Of a DNA stretch of 7,829 bases, positions 1-6,036 are shown piece by piece (the first letter of the stretch is position 1; each line of letters starts with the position of its first letter). This DNA is from an uncultured Oscillospiraceae bacterium (lineage in GTDB: Bacteria > Bacillota > Clostridia > Oscillospirales > Oscillospiraceae), in contig CAAFMG010000115.1 of NCBI GenBank assembly GCA_900763965.1, positions 1 through 7,829 on the forward strand, read 5' to 3'. The notes beneath the pieces are model-generated. The model was not told the DNA's origin. It searched no databases and was given only the letters and a program-made list of their open reading frames with translations. Position numbers and translations under genes: made by a program.

Positions 1-108
1 ATTTCCGAACTCTGATAAAAGTCTAATTTTTATTATAAATTCAAATAAGTCATTGTACAGAGATTCTCTCGTGCAGCCACAAACTTCAAAAAATTCACAA
101 AAAATCTC

Positions 109-147
109 TTACCTAGCATCATTTATGTGCTATCATTAGGATAGTAT
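109..147 (+). promoter_or_regulatory. Candidate promoter/operator of the flavoprotein unit
   Basis: Two perfect inverted repeats overlap here: TAGCA-N9-TGCTA at 114-132 and CTATC-N5-GATAG at 130-144. A weak promoter fits the same place, with TTACCT (109-114) as -35 and TATCAT (131-136) as -10, spacer 16; TAGTAT at 142-147 is an alternative -10. Overlap of dyads with the likely -10 is the usual layout for a repressor site. HxlR-, MarR- or TetR-type regulators often control small flavoprotein genes, but no regulator gene lies in the window, so the regulator is unknown. The remaining leader (1-108) is AT-rich and shows no convincing gene. Confidence 0.35.
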
Positions 148-179
148 ACCGAAGAATAAATCCAAGGGAGTGTATTGCC

Positions 180-719
180 ATGAACAAAAAGGTACTGATC
201 ATTTCTTCCAGCCCTCGTAAGGGCGGCAATTCCGAAACGCTGGCAGCTGCATTTGCCAAGGGGGCCCAGGAAGCTGAAAATCAGGTAGAAACCGTATACC
301 TGCGGGAAAAGCAGTATGGCTTCTGCAAAGGCTGTTTCGCCTGCACCAAGCTGGGGCACTGTGTCATCCAGGATGACGCAGTGGAAATCGCAGCCAAAAT
401 GCACGATGCCGATGTGCTGGTATTCGCAACGCCGGTATATTACTACAGCGTCAGCGGACAGCTGAAAACCATGCTGGATCGTGCCAATCCCCTGTATGGC
501 ACAGATTATGCCTTTTCCAAAGTCTACCTGCTGGCAACCGCCGCAGAGGACGAGCCGGGAACGGTAGAAGGTACCGAAAAGGCCGTTCAAGGCTGGGTGG
601 ACTGCTTCCCCCGTTGTCAGCTTGCCGGAACCGTGTTTGCCGGGGGCGTAAATGGCATCGGAGACATCACAGGTCATCCGGCATTGGAGCAGGCTTATCA
701 GATGGGCAAGGAGATCTAA
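180..719 (+). CDS. Flavodoxin-family NAD(P)H-dependent FMN reductase with Isf-like cysteine cluster
   Basis: A 179-residue flavodoxin-fold protein, predicted cytoplasmic, that should bind FMN and pass electrons from NAD(P)H or a small redox carrier to an unknown acceptor. The N-terminal beta strand leads into a phosphate loop, SSPRKGGNSET (residues 10-20). The segment TPVYYYSVSGQLKTMLDR is the usual flavin-contacting loop of NADPH-dependent FMN reductases. Cysteines 49, 52, 55 and 61 form CX2CX2CX5C, the compact motif that binds a 4Fe-4S cluster in archaeal iron-sulfur flavoprotein (Isf); related bacterial proteins often carry it without proof of a cluster. The ATG is supported by AAGGGAG at 164-170, nine bases upstream. 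A hairpin element begins immediately after the TAA stop and separates this gene from the next flavodoxin. The physiological substrate cannot be told from sequence. Confidence 0.88.
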   Translation: MNKKVLIISSSPRKGGNSETLAAAFAKGAQEAENQVETVYLREKQYGFCKGCFACTKLGHCVIQDDAVEIAAKMHDADVLVFATPVYYYSVSGQLKTMLDRANPLYGTDYAFSKVYLLATAAEDEPGTVEGTEKAVQGWVDCFPRCQLAGTVFAGGVNGIGDITGHPALEQAYQMGKEI

Positions 720-880
720 GGCAACACCGCACAATTTCATCTGCGGACATCAGCGGATCTTTTGTCCCAATATTGCAGTTTGAAAAACTTGAAATACACA
801 AAGTATTCCTGCGTTTTCCAAACTTTATCTTGGAACAAAATCTCTCGCTGCTGTCTCTTGCTGAATTATGCGGTGCTGCC
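720..880. mobile_element. MITE-like element: 161-bp hairpin with inverted ends and CTAA target duplication
   Basis: The left end GGCAACACCGCACAATTTC and the reverse complement of the right end, GGCAGCACCGCATAATTC, are near-identical inverted repeats. The similarity continues inward along the whole element: TTTTGTCCCAA at 760-770 faces TTTTGTTCCAA on the other arm, and AGTTTGAAAAAC faces AGTTTGGAAAAC. The centre is a perfect stem AATAC/GTATT (793-797 and 803-807) with loop ACAAA, at the element's exact midpoint. CTAA occurs directly on both sides (716-719 and 881-884), as expected for a 4-bp target site duplication. There is no plausible transposase gene inside, so it would be non-autonomous. 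The CTAA target fits the YTAR preference and the GG ends resemble IS5-group elements, which suggests but does not prove the mobilising family. The left CTAA contains the stop codon of the upstream gene, so insertion left that protein unchanged. Confidence 0.8.
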
Positions 881-930
881 CTAACCCAATACGTATACCA
901 TATCTTTCATTTGACAGGAGTGAACCGATC

Positions 931-1410
931 ATGAGTAAAACATTAGTTGCTTATTTTTCTGCCAGCGGGGAAACTGCAAAGCTGGCAAAGACCATTGCAC
1001 AGGTCACAGGCGGTGATCTGTTTGAAATTAAGCCGGAAGCTTCCTATACTGCCGCAGACCTGGATTGGAGAGACAAGCACAGCCGCAGTACATTGGAAAT
1101 GAACGACGAAAAAAGCCGCCCTGCCATTGCCGACTGCGTCCAGGACATGGCAAGCTACGAAACCGTATTTGTCGGCTTCCCCATCTGGTGGTATCAGGCG
1201 CCTCGTATTATCGAGACTTTCCTGGAAAGCTACGATTTCACCGGAAAAACCCTGATTCCCTTTGCCACCTCCGGCGGCAGCGAAATGGGCAAGACGGAAA
1301 GCATCCTCAAATCTATCTGCCCGGCGGCGGTATGGCTGCCCGGAAAGCGGATGCGCAGCAACGAAGACAGCTCTGCGGTACAGAAATGGATCCACAGCCT
1401 GGGAATTTGA
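931..1410 (+). CDS. Flavodoxin
   Basis: A 159-residue, single-domain flavodoxin of the Flavodoxin_4 type, probably a cytoplasmic FMN-binding electron carrier or small oxidoreductase. The first strand MSKTLVAYFSASGETAKLAK holds the FMN phosphate loop (SASGETA, residues 10-16). GFPIWWYQAPRIIETFLE (residues 82-99) is the aromatic flavin-stacking loop, and PFATSGGSEMGKT (110-122) is the second flavin-contacting loop and following helix. The start is fixed by AGGAGTG at 916-922 and by the conserved N-terminus; an in-frame ATG at 868 lies inside the MITE, has no good ribosome binding site, and would add 21 unrelated residues. Without the MITE this gene would begin about 46 bases after the preceding flavoprotein gene, so the pair were probably one operon. 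A strong terminator follows 26 bases after the stop. Confidence 0.9.
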   Translation: MSKTLVAYFSASGETAKLAKTIAQVTGGDLFEIKPEASYTAADLDWRDKHSRSTLEMNDEKSRPAIADCVQDMASYETVFVGFPIWWYQAPRIIETFLESYDFTGKTLIPFATSGGSEMGKTESILKSICPAAVWLPGKRMRSNEDSSAVQKWIHSLGI

Positions 1411-1435
1411 CAATCCGAATACCAATCTATCCCTT

Positions 1436-1469
1436 GAAAAGCACCGTTCATCGGTGCTTTTCCTTTTTT
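1436..1469 (+). terminator. Intrinsic terminator of the flavoprotein unit
   Basis: GAAAAGCACCG pairs perfectly with CGGTGCTTTTC around a TTCAT loop (11 bp, 5-nt loop) and is followed by CTTTTTT. It lies just downstream of the flavodoxin stop codon. Confidence 0.92.
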
Positions 1470-1499
1470 AAGTTAAAAACGCATCCGTATCCCCGAAAG

Positions 1500-1538
1500 A
1501 AAAAATCGGACACCCCACCATCGCAGAGTGTCCGATTT
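1500..1538 (-). terminator. Intrinsic terminator of the cysS operon
   Basis: On the minus strand AAATCGGACAC and GTGTCCGATTT form an 11-bp perfect stem with a 14-nt loop. The stem runs into TTTTTT, whose first bases belong to the stem. It lies about ten bases beyond the stop of the last gene. On the plus strand only three T follow, so it should act mainly on leftward transcripts. Confidence 0.88.
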
Positions 1539-1548
1539 GGATCCTGTT

Positions 1549-2049
1549 TTATGTAGCTTCGATCTCATACACCAAGGTACAGCAGCGCCGATCTACAGAG
1601 CCGTCAATGTAGGCTGCACTGTCGGAAATCTGGCGAAAGCCACACTTTTCATGGGTTTTTCTGGAAATGGCATTGGCTTTTCTCACATGAGAATAGACCT
1701 TCCCGCAGGGAAGCGTACCCAGAACTGCCTGGATCAGCGCGGCTCCATAGCCTCTGTGTCTTTGCTCCGGTGCTGTTTCCAGCCCCTCCAGCAGCAAGCC
1801 GTCCCGGTAGGGCTCCAGGCGCAGGGCACTGACATAATGCCCATTGACTTCCCAAAGTGCACACAGCGCCCCTTCTGTGGGAAAGAACACCTCCTGCAAG
1901 TACTGCCGAAAGTCCAGTTCTGCCATCTGCATAGCCAATCCCGAAGGATACCGAGAATAATCGGAAGCTGCTTCCTTCAAGGACTGCTCATACACCTGGG
2001 CCAATTCCCCAAAGCGCAGGCTGCCCATGGATCTTGCCAGGATCAACAT
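1549..2049 (-). CDS. GNAT family N-acetyltransferase
   Basis: A 166-residue protein with the GCN5-related acetyltransferase fold, expected to move an acetyl group from acetyl-CoA to an amine on an unidentified substrate. The pyrophosphate-binding motif is APEQRHRGYGAALIQAVL (residues 93-110, the Q/R-x-x-G-x-G/A pattern), preceded by the strand GLLLEGLET. NAISRKTHEKCGF (126-138) is the motif B helix-loop seen near the C-terminus of GNATs. The ATG at 2049 is chosen because it sits one base after the tsaD stop (TAA-T-ATG) with GAGG nine bases upstream; an in-frame ATG 42 bases earlier would lie inside tsaD and add a non-conserved tail. It is the last gene of the operon. It is clearly different from the RimI encoded two genes upstream, and its target cannot be deduced. 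Confidence 0.85.
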   Translation of the reverse strand: MLILARSMGSLRFGELAQVYEQSLKEAASDYSRYPSGLAMQMAELDFRQYLQEVFFPTEGALCALWEVNGHYVSALRLEPYRDGLLLEGLETAPEQRHRGYGAALIQAVLGTLPCGKVYSHVRKANAISRKTHEKCGFRQISDSAAYIDGSVDRRCCTLVYEIEAT

Positions 2050-2050
2050 A

Positions 2051-3067
2051 TTACAGTGCCTCGCCCAAAATAGACTTGGTGGCATAAGCATTCAGGCTCA
2101 TATCCGCCACATTTCCGGCTTTGTACTCATAGTAGGCCTGGGCTCCAATCATTGCGCCATTGTCTCCGCAAAGGCTCAGAGGGGGCATATAAACCTGAGC
2201 CCCCAGCTTTTCTGCGGCGGCCAGAATATCCGCCCGGATCCGGGAATTGGCGGCCACGCCACCGGCAACGGCAACCTTTCGATAGCCGGTCTGCTCCATA
2301 GCCATCACCACTCTGGGAACCAGGGTATCGGAGACCGCAGCAGAGAAGGCCGCACACAGGCTGGGAATATCCAGATCCTCCCCCACCTGCTGGGCATGGT
2401 GGATCAGGTTCAGCGCTGCTGTTTTCAGACCGGAAAAGCTCATATTGTAGGGATTCTCTCCGGGCTTGCTTCTGGGAAGGACATATTTTGTCTCATCCCC
2501 CGCTTTTGCCGCCTTGTCCAGTGCCGCACCGCCGGGATAGGGCATTCCCAGAACCCGGGCCACCTTGTCAAAGGACTCTCCCGCCGCATCATCCAGGGTA
2601 GTACCCAGAATGTTCATGTCGGTATAGTCCTTCACTTCCACGATCATGGTATGACCGCCGGAAACCACCAGACACAGGAACGGCGGTTTCAGTTCCGGGT
2701 ATGCCAGATAATTGGCAGCAATGTGTCCCCGGATGTGATGGACCGGGATCAGGGGCTTATCCATAGCCAGTGCAGCCGCCTTGGCGAAATTGACACCCAC
2801 CAGCACGGCCCCAATCAGTCCGGGGGCATAGGTCACCGCCACCGCATCAATATCAGAGCGGGAAAGCCCTGTGCATTCCAGGGCCTGATCCGCCAGACCG
2901 TAGATGGCTTCAATATGCTTTCGGGAAGCGATCTCCGGCACCACACCGCCATAAATCCGATGCAGATCCACCTGAGAGGCAATGCAGTCGCACAGGATCT
3001 GTCTGCCGTCCCGGACAATGGCAACGGCGGTTTCATCACAAGAGGATTCTACTGCTAAAATATTCAA
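2051..3067 (-). CDS. tsaD: tRNA N6-adenosine threonylcarbamoyltransferase TsaD
   Basis: TsaD transfers the threonylcarbamoyl group from threonylcarbamoyl-AMP to A37 of ANN-decoding tRNAs, giving t6A; it works in the cytoplasm with TsaB and TsaE. The protein is 338 residues, normal for the family. It opens with NILAVESSCDET, the hallmark N-terminus of the ASKHA-fold Kae1/TsaD family. Metal ligands are in place: H111 and H115 (in HHIRGH) and D302 (in GDNG). Nucleotide-binding segments VVSGGHT (134-140) and AVAGGVAANSRIR (266-278) are also present. I place the start at TTG 3067 rather than at the in-frame GTG 3076, because the GTG overlaps the Shine-Dalgarno sequence AAAGGAG while the TTG lies 8 bases after it and gives the conserved N-terminus. 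The TTG overlaps the rimI stop (TTGA). tsaB and tsaE, often neighbours, are absent from this window. Confidence 0.96.
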   Translation of the reverse strand: MNILAVESSCDETAVAIVRDGRQILCDCIASQVDLHRIYGGVVPEIASRKHIEAIYGLADQALECTGLSRSDIDAVAVTYAPGLIGAVLVGVNFAKAAALAMDKPLIPVHHIRGHIAANYLAYPELKPPFLCLVVSGGHTMIVEVKDYTDMNILGTTLDDAAGESFDKVARVLGMPYPGGAALDKAAKAGDETKYVLPRSKPGENPYNMSFSGLKTAALNLIHHAQQVGEDLDIPSLCAAFSAAVSDTLVPRVVMAMEQTGYRKVAVAGGVAANSRIRADILAAAEKLGAQVYMPPLSLCGDNGAMIGAQAYYEYKAGNVADMSLNAYATKSILGEAL

Positions 3068-3504
3068 ATTTCCCACTCCTTTCGCAGAATCAGCGCATCT
3101 TCCTTGGGATCACGATAATAGTTTTTCCGCAGACCGGCCTGGGAAAAACCCAGCTTTTCATATAGGGCAATGGCAGGCGCATTGGAAGCGCGAACCTCCA
3201 AGGTCAGGCAATGGCTTCCCCGGGCCCGCAGTTCTGTTTCCAGTGCCTTCACCAGAGCTTCTCCGACCCCTCTGCGGCGGAAATCCGGATGAACGGCTAC
3301 ATTCATCATATCCGATTCTTCACAAACCGTCTGAGAGCCGATATATCCGGCAACACGGCCGTCTTCTTCCGCAACCAGCCACAAGGACAGTGCATTCGTC
3401 AATTCGGATGCCACACTGTTTTCACTCCAGGGACAGGAAAAGCAGATGCTTTCCAGCTGGGCAATGGCAGGAACATGGTACTGCTGCATTGTTACAATAT
3501 TCAT
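3064..3504 (-). CDS. rimI: Ribosomal protein S18 alanine N-acetyltransferase RimI
   Basis: RimI acetylates the N-terminal alanine of ribosomal protein bS18 using acetyl-CoA. The protein is 146 residues, close to the usual length. The acetyl-CoA motif is VHPDFRRRGVGEAL (71-84). LEVRASNAPAIALYEKLGF (102-120) carries E103 and Y115, which fall at the same numbers as the catalytic base and acid described for enterobacterial RimI, and NYYRDPKEDALIL is the typical C-terminal signature. The ATG overlaps the polA stop as ATGA, and no strong Shine-Dalgarno sequence is visible, so translation is probably coupled to polA. Its TGA in turn overlaps the TTG start of tsaD. The rimI-tsaD pairing is common in bacteria and supports the call over a generic GNAT. 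Confidence 0.93.
   Translation of the reverse strand: MNIVTMQQYHVPAIAQLESICFSCPWSENSVASELTNALSLWLVAEEDGRVAGYIGSQTVCEESDMMNVAVHPDFRRRGVGEALVKALETELRARGSHCLTLEVRASNAPAIALYEKLGFSQAGLRKNYYRDPKEDALILRKEWEI
3076..3082 (-). promoter_or_regulatory. Ribosome binding site that decides the tsaD start
   Basis: AAAGGAG on the minus strand. GGAG is 8 bases from TTG 3067, an ideal distance. The alternative GTG begins on the last G of this site and so could not be served by it. Confidence 0.75.
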
Positions 3505-6035
3505 TTCGCTTCGTACCAGCTCTTTCCGATTTTCGCCTCTGCCTTGAGAGGAACACGCAGTTTGGCAACATTCTCCATCTCCTGGCTGACCCGCTGAGCA
3601 ACTGCCTGCGCCATGGCCTCCGGGCACTCCACGATCAGTTCGTCGTGTACCTGCAGCAGCAGTTTTGCCTCCGGGAAGTCCTTTTCCAGGGCCTGCTCCA
3701 CCCGGATCATTGCCAGCTTGATCAAATCCGCAGCAGTTCCCTGAATGGGGGTGTTCAGCGCAATGCGCTCAGCACCGCTGCGGATATTAAAGTTGCTGCT
3801 CTTCAGCTCCGGGATATAACGGCGGCGGCCATACAGGGTCTGGGTGTAGCCCTTTTCCCGGGCATCCGCCACCACCTGCTTCATATAGGCGCGTACCCCC
3901 TGATAATTGGCAAGATAGCTGTCAATATACGCCTTGGCCTCATAGCGGCTGACGCCGATATCCTCTGCCAGAGAGAATTCGGAAATGCCGTAGACAATGC
4001 CGAAGTTGACTGCCTTGGCATGGCGGCGCTGCAAGGGGGTGACTTCCGCCATGGGAACACCGAACACCTGAGAAGCCGTTGCGGTGTGGATGTCCATCCC
4101 GTCAATAAAGGCCTGCTGCATGGTTTTATCCCCTGCAATGTGGGCCAGCACCCGCAATTCGATCTGGCTGTAATCCGCATCCACCAGCACATTTCCCTTT
4201 TCCGGAACAAACATCTTCCGGATCTCTGCGCCCAAATCGGTGCGGACAGGAATATTTTGCAGATTGGGCTCGGTGGAGGACAGACGGCCGGTGGCTGTTA
4301 CCAGGTTCTGGAAGGTGGTATGAATCCGGCCATCGGCCCGGATTTCCTTCATTAGGCCATCGGCATAGGTGGATTTCAATTTTGTCAGCATCCGATAATC
4401 CATGACAGCCGGAATGATGGGATGCTTGTTCTTCAGCTTTTCCAGCACATCTGCATTGGTGGAATAGCCGGTTTTTGTCTTTTTCACCGGGGGCAGACCC
4501 AGCTTGTCAAAGAGCAGCTCTCCCAGCTGTTTGGTGGAGTTAATGTTGAAGGGGCCATCGGAATAGGAATAGATCAGCGTCTCACAGTCTGCGATCCGCT
4601 GGGTCAGCATAGCACCAAACTGCTCCAGCTGCACACGGTCAATGGCAATTCCCCGGTTCTCCATATTATAAAGCACCTGGCACAGGGGCAGCTCCATTTG
4701 GGCGTACAGCTCGTTCATGCCGTCCTTCTCCACTGCGTCTGCCAAGGGCTTTTGCAGCTGCCAAATCGCCTCTGCACAGCCGCAGGCATCGCCGTCCTCA
4801 ACCGAGGTTCCCAGAAAGTTGGTGGCCAGCTTGGACACGGGATAATCCGACTGGGAAGGATTCAGGTCATAGGCTGCCAGTGCCGTATCGAACCGGCACT
4901 TTCCCTCAGGGATCCCCATTTCCTGCAAACGATGCCGGGTGGATTTGCTGTCGTGGAGTACAAGTTCCATTGCCGAAAGATCCACCCCGCCCATCTGCGC
5001 CTCCATGGGTGTCAAGACGCAAACGCCATCCTGCCAGGCAAGGCCCAGGCTTCCATCGGAAGCAAGATAGGCAGCGCAGGAGTCAATTCCCTCAGGTAAG
5101 GTATCCGCCCTGGCAAGGGTCTCCGGTTTTTCTGTCGGGGCAGTACTTCCCTGCTCCTGCTCTGCTCCCCGCAGACCGTATCTGTCGATCAGGCGAACAA
5201 ATTCCAGCTTTTGGAACAGCTGATACAGCGCAGAGCGGTTATATGGCTGGACAATTGCATCCCGGGGTTCAAAATCAATGGGTGCCTCCGGGCGGATGGT
5301 GGCAAGATTATAGGACAGATATGCCTTGTCCCGGTCAGCTGTCAGCTTTTCCCGGAGCTTCGGACGGATGGACTTGTCCTCCAGATTCTCATAGACCCCG
5401 TCCAGGCTTCCAAACTTTGTCAGCAGCTCTGTAGCTGTTTTGGGGCCGACACCGGCAACGCCGGGAATGTTGTCCGAGGAATCTCCCATCAGTGCCTTCA
5501 GGTCAATGAGCTTCTTGGGTTCAAACCCATATTCTTCCCGGAATTTTTCTTCGTCATAGAGCGTTGCTGTGGTCTGACCACCCTTGGAAACCACCAGCTT
5601 GACATGAACATTTTCGTCGATCAGCTGCAAGCTGTCCCGGTCACCGGTGACAATGACACATTCCCACCCGTTGTTGGAGCAGATCTTGCCCACGGTGCCG
5701 ATGACATCGTCTGCCTCCCAGCCCTGACACTCATAAATGGGAATGTTCATAGCCCGCAGGACATCCTTCATCACCGGCATCTGCATTGCCAGCTCCTCCG
5801 GCATACCGTGACGGGTAGCCTTATAGCCGTCATATTGCAGATGGCGGAAGGTTGGTCCGTGGAGATCAAAGGCAACACAAACCGCTTCCGGCTGTTCTTC
5901 CTTCTCCATGCGCTCCAGAATATTCAAAAAACCATAGATGGCATGGGTGTAAAGCCCTTCCCGGGTGGTCAGGGGCCGCACGCCAAAATAGGCGCGGTTG
6001 ATTACACTGTTGCCGTCTAAAATCAGCAGTTTCAT
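3501..6035 (-). CDS. polA: DNA polymerase I
   Basis: An 844-residue family A polymerase that fills gaps, removes RNA primers from Okazaki fragments and acts in excision repair. Residues 1-290 are the 5'-3' flap nuclease, with acidic residues D7, D57, E107, D109, D110, D132, D134, D185 and D188 and the helix-hairpin-helix PGVAGVGPKTA. About 310-430 correspond to the 3'-5' proofreading domain but look degenerate: no DxE motif is seen, and segments resembling the other two motifs (SKSTRHRL, AEAIWQL) lack their aspartates. Residues 440-844 are the polymerase: motif A DYSQIELR with D621, motif B RRHAKAVNFGIVYG (K674, F678, Y682) and motif C VHDE with D798. At 844 residues it is shorter than E. coli Pol I (928), in line with Bacillus-type enzymes that do not proofread. 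The ATG is one base after the cysS stop, with GGAG 11 bases upstream. The stop overlaps rimI. Confidence 0.98.
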   Translation of the reverse strand: MKLLILDGNSVINRAYFGVRPLTTREGLYTHAIYGFLNILERMEKEEQPEAVCVAFDLHGPTFRHLQYDGYKATRHGMPEELAMQMPVMKDVLRAMNIPIYECQGWEADDVIGTVGKICSNNGWECVIVTGDRDSLQLIDENVHVKLVVSKGGQTTATLYDEEKFREEYGFEPKKLIDLKALMGDSSDNIPGVAGVGPKTATELLTKFGSLDGVYENLEDKSIRPKLREKLTADRDKAYLSYNLATIRPEAPIDFEPRDAIVQPYNRSALYQLFQKLEFVRLIDRYGLRGAEQEQGSTAPTEKPETLARADTLPEGIDSCAAYLASDGSLGLAWQDGVCVLTPMEAQMGGVDLSAMELVLHDSKSTRHRLQEMGIPEGKCRFDTALAAYDLNPSQSDYPVSKLATNFLGTSVEDGDACGCAEAIWQLQKPLADAVEKDGMNELYAQMELPLCQVLYNMENRGIAIDRVQLEQFGAMLTQRIADCETLIYSYSDGPFNINSTKQLGELLFDKLGLPPVKKTKTGYSTNADVLEKLKNKHPIIPAVMDYRMLTKLKSTYADGLMKEIRADGRIHTTFQNLVTATGRLSSTEPNLQNIPVRTDLGAEIRKMFVPEKGNVLVDADYSQIELRVLAHIAGDKTMQQAFIDGMDIHTATASQVFGVPMAEVTPLQRRHAKAVNFGIVYGISEFSLAEDIGVSRYEAKAYIDSYLANYQGVRAYMKQVVADAREKGYTQTLYGRRRYIPELKSSNFNIRSGAERIALNTPIQGTAADLIKLAMIRVEQALEKDFPEAKLLLQVHDELIVECPEAMAQAVAQRVSQEMENVAKLRVPLKAEAKIGKSWYEAK

Positions 6036-6036
6036 T

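Noticed and set aside
2..139. Frame open from the left edge that might be the end of an upstream plus-strand gene
   Set aside because: The translation is low-complexity, rich in Ser, Asn and Lys and unlike a protein; the DNA is AT-rich and overlaps the probable promoter. It is most likely open by chance.
780..807. Possible promoter inside the MITE (TTGAAA with an AGTATT-like -10, spacer 16)
   Set aside because: The bases belong to the two arms of the central hairpin and the -10 match is poor; there is no independent support.
614..934. Plus-strand 106-codon open frame spanning the end of the first flavoprotein and the hairpin element
   Set aside because: It overlaps a real gene in another frame, has no ribosome binding site, and its middle is the MITE palindrome.
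1436..1538. Two neighbouring hairpins considered as a single complex structure or small RNA
   Set aside because: Each fits a simple intrinsic terminator for one of the two converging units, with T tracts on the expected strands.
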